The position numbers were made by a program, and so were the translations under genes. The notes beneath the pieces are model-generated. The model saw nothing but the letters and a program-made list of their open reading frames with translations, searched no databases and was not told where the DNA came from. A stretch of 64,000 nt of DNA from Graphiopsis chlorocephala (Eukaryota; Ascomycota; Dothideomycetes; Cladosporiales; Cladosporiaceae), in NCBI GenBank assembly GCA_022828445.1, contig JAIZZJ010000006.1, positions 1,860,001 through 1,924,000 on the forward strand. The letters are read 5' to 3'. The number at the start of each line of letters is the position of its first letter. Position 1 is the first letter of the stretch. Positions 31,610 through 44,204 of the stretch are shown here, piece after piece.

Positions 31610-34600
31610 GTTCTGAGAAAGTGGTAATCAATTAGGTCGTCAAGTGCGACGTTGTCAAATCCGGACCAACCAACTCCCGCAATGCAGCGCCGGGTAAAGT
31701 GCCTGGTCCAGCGGAAGTCGCAAGCAGCTGACGAAGGATTCCAGTGACACAGCTGTGGTCGTAAGATGTCGATCCGGGATGTCTTTAGTCCGCAGCTGGG
31801 CCTTTCAATGTATTTGATAGCTTTACTACCTGATGTGGATCAGTCGTAGGTCGGACCAAGCAACGTTCAAGGTCGGGAGTGGGAGCAAAGTACCTTAGCA
31901 AAGTACCGAGACCGGCGATGCCGAGAAACCCTCAAAGGCTCCCTAGCACCAATGTATGAACAACTGCAGGTCGCTCCTATAACAAGGAGGAGCGATGGGA
32001 CAAGTAGCGTCCTCAGTCGGCGAATGACGGCGTGAGTCCGGGATCAAGCTCGACCGGGGAGTTGGGATGGTCGGGTACCTGACCAGTCTGAGGGTAGTAG
32101 TGTGCAAGTGTGTCAGGACCAGAAGTGGAAGAATGCTTCACTCCACGCTAAGTCTGGCGTCTGGCGTGGGTGGCTCGAGGATAGCTGCCTCATGCGCCGA
32201 CGATCCGCAGCAGGATATAATCGCTCGGGCACGTCGAATCTGCAGGGGCAAGTGGATGGGAGGGCCTGGATTGCATGCACGAGATCCCGGACGGTGTAGG
32301 TTGCTGCCGTGCGCGGCGGCGACACGAAGAAACAAGCACAGGCGTCGGACGTCAGAGGATTAAGCGTAAAGGGCGCATGTCGAACTAGAGTAGCGAATGG
32401 TCACCGAGTGCACTGGCGGACGAGTAGTCAGGGTGCCTGTGTTTCCCGCCCAGGGCATCCGGTGGCGTGGCCTCCGAGTGCCGTAGAACGAATGTCGAGC
32501 CACGACGAGGTCACCATCCACACGCTACGTCGGCTACGACACGCGAAGACTGGCGATCCAGCGCAAGGGATGCACCAAGTCGCGCGGAGAGCCCTCGCAA
32601 AGCATGGTTGTCTGGCCGGTGCAGGAACCGGTTGTGGAGATGGTGCTGAGCCTATCTGGCGCACGTCTCAAGATGACAGTTTTAGGGCTGCTTAAAGCAG
32701 CACACACATATGGCCTTGCGAGCCATGCCACCCTGCCGAGCGACCCAGGGTCGATGCACGAAACACCCATTGATGCCGTTTCAATGTCGTTAAGCCCGAC
32801 GGCGGGCCGCCATTGGTGGCACTGTATGTGAGGTCAACTGCCTCGACGTTGGCAGCCCGTCCCATTAGTGGTATACGGCATGCAGAAAAGCCTTCAGCAC
32901 CACACGCCTGCTAACTGCCGAACTCGCTGTGGCACATGGTTTGGACGCACGCTCGGACGCTAGGTAGTCTACATCTCGCCGGCGGCCTGCCAAGTCAGCA
33001 AAGCATCAGAGGAAGGCCGTTGGATTCATGGCTCTGCTCGCTCTGCTTGCCGACTTTTCACTTCCAGGGCCCGGCGAGACGATCCCTTCCTGCTTAGATC
33101 TCCATACTCGTCGCGCGTGGACCGAGCGCCGTGCAGTTCGTTGCAAGCGCAGCTATAGTGGTGGACCCCAGCAGGTGCCGGTGGCCAACCAGGCGGTGTT
33201 GCTGACATACATCGGAAGCTGCGTCAGCCCTCAACGTGGCCATACACGGCCCATACCCAGTGGTACCCACTCGCTCACATTAGCAGATCGGCCTCCAGCA
33301 CGCGAGCGAGCCTGAACGCTGCTACTAGAGCGAGCTTCCAAGCCTGGTCTGCGCTCATAGCCGGAGCGGCGAGAACCTTAGCTACGGATCGAGCTCGGGT
33401 GGTGAAGACGGGAGGCTCTTCGTCTTCCAGAAGGCTCCCCTTTCTGGCGCGCAATCTCGCGAACCTCCCACGTTTTCCATCCCACCACCGTGCTTGTCTG
33501 GCTAGCACGCGGGATGCACTCGTCGAACACTGCCGTGCCGGGTTATTGCGTGCCCTTTGCCGCCCTGGGAATATGCCACTGAACAATGCCTCGGCTTGGA
33601 GCGAGAACGACGGCGTGAAAGGTCAGGGTGGACAGTCTCCGATGCTAGTATTGCACGTGTGACTTCAGGGTCTGGTATCACGCCTCGCCTCTAGTTTAAT
33701 GAGTGCTCGCTCCAGTTGACCCTCAGTTGGCCCATCTGATGCACGTAGCGAACACCGTCTCGCCGTGACAGCCCAATATCCCGAAAGCCTACAGGCGATC
33801 AGCCAGATCGGGCAGGCTGGTCACGTCGGCAGGGAGCACAATAGAGAGACGACTTGCGAGTCAATGTTCTACCACAGAGGATAGCGCCGGCTGGGCGGTA
33901 CCACGTCCTAGCAGTGATCCGCGCGAAAACTGCTTAGAGAAGATCTGCCATCCGCGCGTTGGGAGGCGCAGCAGACAGCCTTTCCCAACTCTGAGCCCTC
34001 GCTTGACCTCACTTGTCGCACCAGTTCGTATTGCGCGAGGCCTCATTTCACGGCATACCACGAGCACTGGCAGCAACTCTTGATAACTATCAAAAGTCTC
34101 TCGCGGGTGTGGATATCATGCAATGGAACATGCAGGCCTTTTCGCAGCCACTAGTGGCGTTCCACCAGCGCGCTTGGCGCCATCACTGGCTTGTGTGGGC
34201 GCCACGTGCCATGGTACCCAGTACATGCCTGTAGAACACAAAAGTAGGCGTCGTTCGTCGTATACCACCAGGTCACGAGCCTCACCGCACCCGTGCCAGC
34301 GTCAGTGCTTCCTGTACGCCCACTCCTCGATCGAGCATGTGCCGAATAAACGACGCAGCAGGATAATAGGAAAATAGCCAATTTCGCGCAGGCTCGGCGA
34401 ATTGGGCTGCAAGGCGCAAGACCACACCAGATCAAAACACCGAAAACGTTGATTGCCATCGTCGTTTCACCACACAGGGCTGACTATGCAATAATCTTCC
34501 ACGCGCTGATCTTTCGCCAACTTGTCTGGCACGGCCACGCCTAGACCTCCACCGGAGGCCATTCCGAGGGTCCTGCAATGTGTGGCTCCCTTCGTCCGCA

Positions 34601-35686
34601 GTTACCGCCAAATAGCGTGGAGTCAGAGCCGACGCAATTATGTCTACAACTACAGTACGCCCACCTGCCAATTCTGCAGATATGGCAGGTGTCTGCGCAT
34701 GCCAGTCGGGCCTTCACCCCGACGATCAATGTCGATCATATCGCGCGTCATTCGCAGTATGGTCTGGGTGTCTGGGAGTGAGTTCCGGCAAAGGTACCAA
34801 GAGTGTCCGACATCAAGCATATCCTCGGAGCCAGACCCTACGATCCTCAAAGCCAATACTATAGCGATAGTCTGGTGTAAATGACCATAATGATCCTGGT
34901 AAAGCCACCTGGCATTCTACTTGCCCTGCCAACTTATTGAAGACGGCATTTGCCGTTCACGAACCAACCCATCCATCGCGTGCCGTCATGGTACCCTAGG
35001 CCTGCAACCTCACGATGATGGGCAGAGAGTTGCTGGATACTGCGGGCCGACACGGCACAAGACACACGCGATTCGGACGCCGGATCGTCATAGATCAGCG
35101 CCAGAGTTCGGCGTCTGCCGTGGAAAAAGATCTGTCCGGGCAGAACCGTGTGCGTTTCTGCCTTTTTGTTAATTTGTTGGTCGCACAAACGAGCTTCCTA
35201 AGCAAGCATAGCATGTGGCTTTGTGCCAGGATCTGGGTAAAGAATCCTCCGCAACCTAAAGACGGAGAAGGTTCGCTTTTTTTTCACTTTTCTCACTCTG
35301 TTTGGAGCTGCCCCAAATGCAGTATCTCAGGGACCATGTGTTATATGTGTGCCTCCTACTGCAGGCTCCACTGCGGAGCTCGCCGACGAGCATGTGTCGC
35401 AAAGATTTGTTGTCGCGCGAATGTCACGAAACTGGCCATTTTCTGGTTCACTGTGAAGAAATCGTTATCGTCAGATCGCAATGTGTAACGCATGACTGTC
35501 AAGTCGTGAAGATACCGAAAGGGCAGTCTGATGATAATTAGTGTTCTGTGCGATGGCGGATCTAGGGTATACATCTCAATTTTTTTCATTTCCCAATCCC
35601 CCGAACCACCGACGATACCTAACAAAGAAAAAACACAATTCTTCAGACGGATAGATACATCGCAAAGCCACTGTCAAAGTCTCACC
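31610..35686. other. Long gene-free region upstream of regulator 1 and of the deaminase
   Basis: About 4.1 kb with only short unrelated open frames on both strands. I found no protein motif, no spliced model that held phase, no tRNA and no transposon ends. Base composition is balanced rather than AT-rich, so it does not look like a heavily RIP-mutated repeat. It may be a large promoter or long 5' leader for the minus-strand regulator, or hold a non-coding transcript. Confidence 0.4.
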
Positions 35687-36757
35687 ATGGGCTGCTCAGA
35701 CGTTCAAACGCTTCTGCCTCTCCTTCCAAAATGCGAACACCACATTCACCTTGAAGGTGCTCTGACCCCAGAACTCCTCTTTGATTTGGCAAAAAAGAAC
35801 AATATTTCTCTCCCAACCGACGATGAAGCATTCGCCTCTCCAGCAGCATTGACCGCTCGCTACCGCAACTTTGCCTCGCTCAATGACTTCCTGCACTACT
35901 ACTACATCGGCATGAGCGTCCTGATCACCGCCGAGGACTTCGAAGCCCTGGCCATGGACTACTTCCGCCACGCTTCCGACGACGGGGTCTGGCACGCCGA
36001 TGTCTTCTTCGACCCGCAGGCCCACATCTCGCGCGGCGTCAGCTACGACACTGTATTGGCGGGTTTCAGCGCTGCGAGGACCAAGGCTGAGAGCCAGTTT
36101 GGCGTCTCTAGCGAGCTCGTCTGCTGTTTCCTACGCCATTTGCCTGTGCCTGAGTGCGTACAGACTTTCAAGCAGGAAGATATTCAGGCTAGCTTCCGCT
36201 CTGGTGCTGTGAAGGGCATTGGTCTTGACTCCAGTGAATTCGGCTTCCCGCCGGAGCTTTTCGAGGAGATTTACACCGGTGCCGGCGCGATGGGCATGAG
36301 ATTGACGGCGCATGCTGGCGAAGAAGCGCCGCCAGCATACATTCAGAGTGCGCTTGACGTGCTCAAGGTCGAGAGGATTGACCACGGCCGCAGACTACCC
36401 GAAGACCCGGAACTGTTGGCTCGCATTGCGAAGGAAGGCAAACTGCTCACATTGTGTCCTATCAGCAACGTGTTCCTGCGCGGCGTATCATCTGTCAGCG
36501 AACTGCCCATCCGGGAGTTCTTGGCTGCTGGTGTTCAGTTCTCGTTGAACAGCGATGATCCCGCTTACTTCGGAAACAACTACATTCTTGACAACTATCG
36601 TGCCGTGCAGGAGGCTTTCGACTTGAGCGTGGACGAGTGGGAGACTATCTGCAGGGCCAGCATTCGTGGTAGCTGGTGTAGCGATCAGAGGAAGGAGGAG
36701 ATGTCGGCGAAGCTGAAAAAGGTTCTTGATGGCTGGAAGGCTAGCAGCAGTCAGTAG
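35687..36757 (+). CDS. Adenine deaminase / adenosine deaminase family (AAH1-like)
   Basis: Single exon, 356 aa; I chose ATG at 35687 (CACCATGG) because the family begins a few residues before KCEHHIHLEGAL. Zinc ligands His19 and His21 are in HHIHLEG. The other metal and catalytic elements are VKGIGLDSSEFGF, LTAHAGEEAPP (His plus catalytic region), IDHGRRL and FSLNSDDPAYF (Asp). The SSEFGFPP signature and the length near 350 favour the fungal adenine deaminase (Aah1) subgroup over true adenosine deaminases. It hydrolyses adenine to hypoxanthine and ammonia in cytosolic purine salvage. No intron. Confidence 0.9.
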   Translation: MGCSDVQTLLPLLPKCEHHIHLEGALTPELLFDLAKKNNISLPTDDEAFASPAALTARYRNFASLNDFLHYYYIGMSVLITAEDFEALAMDYFRHASDDGVWHADVFFDPQAHISRGVSYDTVLAGFSAARTKAESQFGVSSELVCCFLRHLPVPECVQTFKQEDIQASFRSGAVKGIGLDSSEFGFPPELFEEIYTGAGAMGMRLTAHAGEEAPPAYIQSALDVLKVERIDHGRRLPEDPELLARIAKEGKLLTLCPISNVFLRGVSSVSELPIREFLAAGVQFSLNSDDPAYFGNNYILDNYRAVQEAFDLSVDEWETICRASIRGSWCSDQRKEEMSAKLKKVLDGWKASSSQ

Positions 36758-38220
36758 ACATATAAAAGCATCGTTTCATGTTTAGTCATTTGTTAAGCAT
36801 GTTTCATTCGAGTCATGTCGTCCCAATGTTGGTGACATACATGAGTAGTTGAGTGGTGGAGGGTACGCAGGGCTACACACCCACTATGTATACTTTTTCT
36901 CTAACTTGAATCGCGGCAATCAATTTACCTTTCTATAGCAACCTTGTCAAGCATACCTGCTAGTCAGATCTAATTGCTTATCTACCCCAGGCTCCGGAAT
37001 GTTTCCAGCATGACAACATAAAGATGCTCTTGTCATCCAGCGTGTACCCGAGCCATGTTCCTGGAAAACCAACAAAACACGACCGGATACCTCGAACTTC
37101 TTCCTATCACTACCATACTACGTCAACATCTGGATGCGCATACAGGGAGGCCACGCTGTCAATCTGAAAACAGAACGAACACTTTTCATTGATATATCGC
37201 CATCGTCGTGAGAAGACCCTAACCCTACTTACACCGACAACGATGATGACAGGTCTAGATGTAGAATAGAGCGACACAGGCGCGTACTACATTGCTACAG
37301 AAGGAGATGGTGCATCACAACATCAGATCAATTGAGCAGGTCGGTTGAAAGCGCTGGCAGAAAGTACCATCACTTCGATCACAAGCCCATTGAATTGCAG
37401 TGACGCATTTATCAACTTGAATTCACCATCGATACGACCAGGAGCGCTGGAGCATGATAGAAGTACTTCAATCGCAAGACTCGTTGAAAGTGCCGTAGCA
37501 CATTTTACCATCTACTACATGTATGATTGTGCGATCATGAGTCCCCAACAATCAAACAGATTCGTCGTACGAAAGTCTCCTCCTTCAAGCACTCTTTCTC
37601 CTGTTCCTTCAGAAGAAGAGAACGACTGGCTCAAAATGCCCAATAATGCGTAGAAATTCGCGTGGAAAAGCATACAGTATCCCATTCCTGCCATGTGTTT
37701 TGAAAGATGCCGATGTGAAAAAGAAAAACGCCAGGTAAATGCCCAAATGTGAAATCGTCTCTTTGCGTTGGGATTCCACTCTCCCATGTCGTCGCTAATT
37801 TCGCACATTCGTTTCCCCTCTTCTGTATGAAAAATGGTGGTGTTGTGGTATGAGAAAATAATTCGAGTGTTGACGTGAAAGGAAAATCGTGTCGCCGTTG
37901 CCTAGAAATGTCGTGCCGGGGATGGAGGTATGGGATGGTGGGCACCAGCCCTGGGAGCACAAACAGCCTCGTAGCCTCTCCAGTCTTTGCAGAAGTGGAC
38001 CACAGCTCGCGCGCGGACTCGCTGGGCCTTGCTCGTCGAGTTTGCGCATCCGAACCAGCCTTCGTGTCCAGGATGATGTCTCTCCTCATGAGACATGAAT
38101 TCTTGGAAAGCTCTAGTATCCTGGATACTGTTGTTGCTGCTGGTGCATATCACCGCCTGGAGTCCTGGGAAACCGAATCGTTTAGTTCCTGATCGTGATA
38201 GAAAAATTGTAAAAGACACC
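36758..38220. other. Intergenic between convergent genes, no gene seen
   Basis: About 1.5 kb between the deaminase stop and the regulator 2 stop. A 15-base telomere-like word (GAAGACCCTAACCCT) at 37212-37226 recurs at 48283. Short frames at 37631-38219 on the minus strand have no motif. Confidence 0.4.
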
Positions 38221-40104
38221 TTAGGTCCATACGGGTAGCGGGGATACGAACCCGCCGCGGAAGCCTGGGACGCCTTGAACGCCGCCGAGCGATAGGCCGT
38301 TCATGTCGTACATGTCGCCTTCGAGACCTGATGTGTATGCTTGTGGTGGGAAACCGGGTGATGGCATAGCGCCCCAGGAGCTTGTGCCGTAGCTGAAACC
38401 AGTCTGACTCCCTTGTGAAATCGGCACTTCCAGATAGGGCGTGCTTGAGCTTGAGACTGAGGTGGATGCTGAAGCTGCGTAGTGTGGTGTTGAAGGCGCG
38501 AAAGCAGGGCTGAGATTGCCAGTGGTAGCGTAGTTGTTCATATCTGCGGTGAAATCGTATGTGATCGGTGCAGGCTGCATGGCTGCGCCAGGTAGGCTCT
38601 GCATCAGTTGGCTGCGGTAGCTGAAAGCAGCTTGTTGAGGGAACGACATCAGTGTCGCGATCTCAGACGATGCGCTGTCCAATCCTGCATCGGAGTGCAT
38701 AGCGGTCGTGACGTTGATGATGTTTTCCAAAGCCGGCAAAGCCAATGCCGAGCAGAAAGACGCACCCAGATCTGGGAACAAAGGCTCAAGTGTGAGCGCA
38801 GTAGCGTAGAAATGAGCAAGTGTCAACATCGCCGGACCCTTTCCTCCTTGTCGCTGAAGCAGCGACACTGGTACCCAGAAAAGCCATTTGCGGATCATGT
38901 ATGATTGGGAGAATTGTTCTTCTGGTGACTGTGCTGGTGGTGTAGCCTGGAGTCTTTGCAGATATGACAAGAGTTGATCCACCCAGTATGCTTCCATATC
39001 GAGTCCAACAAGGCCATATTGTAGTCGCTGTAGAGACTGAATGGTTGTTTGTAGGATTGCAGTTCGGTCGGTTGCGCTGACGCTTGCTCGTCGTCGATGC
39101 GCGCGGAATGATTCTGCCACAAGATCCTCCTCTGCGATGAGTTCGATGAATAGTGATTCGTGCTTCCAGCTTTGAATTGCGTTCAGGACCTGTTGCTGTC
39201 AGCTTTTGCTTCAATGCCAAGTTGGTTATCAAGATACTCACAGACTGAACACCCGCTCTGAGAGAAGACCAACTGCGCCTGCACTGACTGTCAGCTCTGA
39301 TTTTCGATCCAACATCTTCCGAACTTACCAGTCCGTTGCTTGCCAAAGCATGAGCAACGACGCGGCCAGAATCGCATCGGCGTTAGCTGGCGAAAAGCTG
39401 CCGATCGCTTCGTGAAGGCCGCGCAACGCAATGGAGCCATGGTGGATTTGCAAATTTCGTGTTTCCGACGATGATTGTGTCCAAGCCAGGTGGTTCGCGG
39501 AGAAAGACAAGAGTGCGTGCATGACGTATGGATACGAGGAAGCAATGCTGAGGAATCTGAACGGGCAAAGTTCGTTAGCGAAATGAGTTGTGCGGGTCAA
39601 TACGAGCACGCGCGACTCGTGTTGGTATGTACTGACTTGGGCATTTTTTGTGTCCATAGTGTTAGGTTGTTCGAGTTGTTGAGGTGAAGGTCGTTCGAGA
39701 TGGAGGAGAGGTGGTGTATTAATCGGAGGTCGGTCTTGGAGTATTCGTGAGCGGCAGGCTGAGGGAAGACGTTCAGATCTGGATATGGGAAACTGCCGGT
39801 CTGCTGCCAAAGCTCTAACCGGCTCTCTGCGCCAGGTGTGAAGACAAGTGGTAGTTGCTCTGGGCTCCCGCTTTGGCTCGCAGTATCTGATCCCATGTTT
39901 TCCATGTAATCACAGCGAACCTGGTGTTTTGTGCAGTTACGACTACATACTTGTCAGTTTGGCTGTTAGTGAAACAATAGATCGGTCTACATACCACTGA
40001 GGGAAGGTCTCGTCGCAACGAATGTGCCTGCGCTTGCAGGTCTTGCAGCCCTTTCTGCTCTTTGTGTGGCTGCGCCTAGAAGGACCAGCACCTTGACCAG
40101 CCAT
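38221..40104 (-). CDS. Zn(II)2Cys6 transcription factor, sterol uptake control (Upc2)-like family
   Basis: Five exons, 40104-39995, 39942-39637, 39556-39329, 39278-39242 and 39189-38221, all in phase with short introns (about 50-80 bp), encode 549 aa. The zinc cluster sits at the very N-terminus and is split by intron 1: CKTCKRRHIRCDETFPQC then RNCTKHQVRC (first Cys at residue 20). Next comes WTQKMPKFLSIASSYPYVMHALLSFSANHLAW, here cited as residues near 125-157, the start of the fungal-specific domain as found in Upc2-like regulators. The C-terminus is Ser/Gly/Tyr-rich, with STSVSSSSTPYLE and a FRGGFVSPLPVW end. It probably acts as a nuclear, possibly ligand-regulated, activator. Exon 4 (37 bp) is unusually small. 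A sterol role is not shown. Confidence 0.85.
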
Positions 40105-43100
40105 CGTGTTGGAGGCCCTGGGATCTTTTGATGGATTCGACCAGGATGTTGCGCTAATCGAATATCGACAGGGTATTTGATGTGCGATTGGCCTCGCAAT
40201 GGTCCAGCGGAGGGTTTAAGTAAGTCGTTCCACGAGTCGAAATATCGGAATGCGGCGACGTGCTCAATGGCGTGTGACCATTCAATGTAGTGAAGTCGAC
40301 GTCGTCCAAGCGAATGATATATAAATGTGTAGTGACTAGTTATGTTGGCGGTCGGTGGGAGTGCGAGTGGTACAAGCAACGAATGTGATGAGTGATAACG
40401 AAAGCAAGAAAGCGAGTGTGTAATACTTGACCAAGCGATGATCGCTCGCCAGAGCCGGTGGAGACAAAGCGGACGCTATGTACTGAGACCCAGGCATACC
40501 GCACACTCGCGAGGTCATGTAGGTCGCCCTGTGCCTGAACAGCTGCAGGTGTGAGGTTCTCGAAATAGACCCGGCAAGCTTCTTGTTAGCGTGCGAGTCC
40601 GGCGATCGGCTTGAGAGGATGATAGGGTGCGGTAAGAACCTTGTGCGTCGGCGAGTGGACGGGTAGGGTCCTCGTATGACATCTGGTATCGGCCGTGCAC
40701 TGCGTGTGAATGCCACCGTCGCCTCCGCCTGGAGAGAAGGCTCACCGCAAATCATCCGCACGCACAAACTCACTGTCAGCAGCATGCTGGCCACCTGCAT
40801 CGCAAGGCTAGCACCGTGCGCGCCGTGTGGCCGGTAGCAGCCATTTGGCGAGGTGCTGTACTGGATGTGGCATAGCCAGCCAGCTAGCATCGCAATGATA
40901 GCATGAATAGGACAGCGTGGCAGGAAGGATGGCAGCAGACGACAGGCCTGTCTTCAGCTCTGGCGGATCAGGCCGCTCGGCCGGGCATACAGTAGACACA
41001 CCCACCATGTGGCCGCCGCCGTCGACTGTCGACCTCTGTCTGCGCGCGCGAAGGAGCACCACCACGCACACGCACCGAAAGCAGCCAGCATCACGCCGAA
41101 GATGGGCATGACGGGCGCGATGGTCCGCGGCGTGACGGGCTAGGAACGCCGTGTGATGCTCCTAGGCTGACCGTCCTGCGAGCCAGCCAGCAGCAGGAAT
41201 GCATCCATACATCCAGCAGCTGCAAGCAGATCTGCAGGAACAGAGGCAGCCAGCCAGAAAGCAGCGCAGCAGTGCTGGTGGGTGTCCACTCGGCAACCCA
41301 GCGGCGGGAAGCGCTCTGCTCAGCCTCCAGTCCTACAGCAGCACCACCACAGCACTCTCCGCCGACACGACACGAAGAACGCCGGCGGGTCAGCACGTTG
41401 CGTTTCTCACGCTCGGGGAGACCGTTGGCTACCACTATTGAACGGATATGCGTCGTCGCCCGACACACAGCTGGTGGCCACCACTGCTGCTGCTACTGTA
41501 CGCTGCCAGCAAAAATTTGTTAGGGATGGCGTTCGCCAAAGATCCGTGCTAAACATGTGCTAAATGGCGGGGACGGCGCTAGTGATTTGAGTTATTTTTA
41601 ATCCTCGCCCATGCCTCTTCCATCTCGACTTGTTTGCCAGCTGGGGATATATTGGTTGGCGAGTGGAGGAGGACACGCGCACAGATGCTGCAGATGGCGA
41701 ACTGATCAATCACCAGTGTCGTGCATGCTTTTGACTACTATGATCCTGTAATCTTGTGCACTGTATAAGTGAAGGCAATCAAGCAAAAGCATGACGCTCG
41801 GCTGCATTATTTTCGACCTCGGTGGGAGTGTGATCAGCTAACTCCAGTCTGGCAAAGTCTGTGTCGCGGCAATCCCAAGGCAGTAAGCCAACCGGCCAAA
41901 TCTACTTTCAACGGCCGTCAAAGCATACAGCAGTTAGCCTGGCACACATGAAATCCTGCGCGTCCTTCATCTCGTACGAGTCGTCTGTAGGCAAGCACAC
42001 GAGCAGCTTGAAATCCAACGGCGCAATTCTTCTCGAAGCGATCGTTATCCCCGTGCTGGTGTCGCAGTGCCGCCGCAGATGGTGGCGTCTGCACGCAGCC
42101 AGCTACGGCGTGACATATTGGTGGCTGTGGCCGCTCGACTGAGCATAATTATTGTGTCATGCTTGCCCACGAGGAATGTAACCAACTCATGGCCAGCAGG
42201 CAATCTGCTGTCACCCTTCAAAGCGCCACCGTAGGGCTCGTCAAGCGCAATTTCGTAATCTGGTACCGCGACCAACCTACCAGTCGACGGGTGAAGACTG
42301 AAGTCGTCTGCTCCGAGGAATAAAAGGAAGTCGGCTATGGGCTCTAGCGCTGTGGCATGACGTTTAGCCCGCACGTGGAAAAAGGTTATATCTTTTTATA
42401 ATTTGTACGCACGAGAAGCAAGCGAGCTGTGCTTGCCATTCCACACAAGGCACAAGCGACCTTTTAGTCAGAATCGCCGGTACAGCACGGAACCCGCGGG
42501 ATGCTGGACAAACGTGTATATTTAATGGTTCAAGCGGTTGAGTACGCCCCGCATCCTGCACCTGATTGTGCGTTTCGTAATAGCCTTTGGCCTCGCGTGC
42601 ACTGGATCTCGAGCCAAAAAGTGTTAGGCAGCACTGTAAAGTAGACGGTGCCGAGCGAAAGGTCGTCGGGGAGGCTTCCTTGCGTTCCTTCCGGCGCTCG
42701 AACATGCACGGTGCTCCAGGAAATTCTAATTCGGGGCCTCGCGACGAGACGAGCGTTCTTCAGCGCAAGGCTGTTGCCGATTCCCTTCAGGTGGCTACTG
42801 GCCGCCAGTGAAGACCGTTGCGAAATGGCCATCTCAACACGCGAGGACCGTCGCCCATTAGGAGCGATGCCCGCCGCCTGCTGCAGGGAATGCACTCCTT
42901 CAATCTAGGGTGCGCCCTATCGCGCTCAGTATTGCCATTGCTGTCCTTGTGCTTCACATCCCTGCCGCATCGTGGGCCACTGGGGGATGACCCTGGGAGA
43001 CTAATTCTGGAACTTGTCACGTTTGGAGACATCCTCTAACGGCGTGTCTACCAGATAGAAACTCGAATTAAGGCCATGGATGGCTTTGGGCCCAGACCTG

Positions 43101-43430
43101 TGGCGTCGTGCGAGAACAGTTGGACAAGGTTAAGCACTGCAAGCCACTTGTGCTGTCCTTCGATGTTCGCAAGTTCGCAAGATTGAAGGCTCGGTTGTTC
43201 ATGATCAAAGTCGCAGCTTGGGCACATGCAGACGCTTTCAGATGTTCGGATTTCCTCACGCGCAACACTCGTACGCGAAATTTGTTGGCAAATCTTGCAT
43301 TGCCGAAACGAACTCTCTTCATACGCCGACCCGACCAGACACCTGAAGGAACAAAAAACCCAAGCACCGACCGTTCTCGTGGATTTGCAACGACCTAATA
43401 CTGATGATCGCACGCGAAGCTACGTACAGT
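40105..43430. other. Long gene-poor region upstream of regulator 2
   Basis: About 3.3 kb. Only one stretch, minus strand about 42400-42100, has a coding-like translation (for example GHELVTFLVGKHDT), but it lacks an ATG and splice partners. The 40900-41500 part is rich in CAGC/GCCAGC words. No transposon ends were seen. Confidence 0.35.
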
Positions 43431-44204
43431 CTACACGTGCCACAGGTACTGTACCGTCCATCTCGAAAAGTCCACGTAGGCCACAGGCACGAATGACCCT
43501 AATGTCTCACTCGCCAACCTGAACCTAAATCTCGCTGATCCGACAAGCTCTAGGTTCACAAAAGAAGGGTGCAAGAGACGATCCAAGGAGTCGGCAGTCC
43601 CCTCCGACAGCCTCCATAACTCATTTTCCCTCGACCCAAAGACAAAACAAGTCGACGCGGCTGGAGTTTCCATCGAGGCGTCTTCCTGCACGCAGAAGAA
43701 CCGTCGATCGACACCTTCCATCGGGCATTCTTTCACACTACGCAATGTGGTCCCGAATGTCTATCTTTACCAGAGTTCGACGAGCGTCTTTTTAGCCAGA
43801 ATAACCATTACCACTACCACATGGTTAGCTTTTCTGGCAGTTCATTTCGAATTAGCAGAGCATTGGGTGCGGTAAGGCTCGGCAGACAATAGTCGGTCGG
43901 CGTAGTGGAAAGTTGATAGTCGGCGGTTTTTGGGCCTTCATGCACAAACCCAAATAGGTACTTCCGTTGGACCGTGTGGCCTGCATGTTCAATGCCGGTC
44001 GATTCTTACAGACTTCTGACATTGGATGAAGTCTTGTATTCGCTTTTGGAGCCGTTCAATTGCAATATTTTTGAGATTAAACGGCTTGTCTTTACATTTC
44101 TCGACGGGTTCGCACGGAATCAGGTGTTTTCCAAACGAAGTCCGAAGTGACAACAAAGTTATCCTTCTCGTTAGAAGAACCATAAACATCTTTCTCGCGT
44201 GCAT
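43431..44204 (-). CDS. Predicted three-exon hypothetical protein (214 aa)
   Basis: Three separate coding-like blocks join in phase through GT-AG introns: 44204-44010, intron 44009-43961 (GTAAGA...GGAAG, 49 bp), 43960-43818, intron 43817-43738 (GTAGTG...GCGTAG, 80 bp), 43737-43431. The joined frame starts with ATG, has no stop and ends at 43431. Coding-like segments are NLKNIAIERLQKRIQDF, YLFGFVHEGPKTADYQL, NALLIRNELPEKLTM and RLASETLGSFVPVAYVDF. The first exon may differ: the same region in another frame (SFLVDALSNRWSHAREKDVY, upstream of 44204) also looks coding, which would mean a longer gene with an extra intron. No family was recognised. Confidence 0.42.

Noticed and set aside
42045..42400. 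Minus-strand frame with GHELVTFLVGKHDT and similar coding-like text
   Set aside because: No ATG, no workable acceptor upstream and no continuation; could be a gene relic but evidence is too thin.
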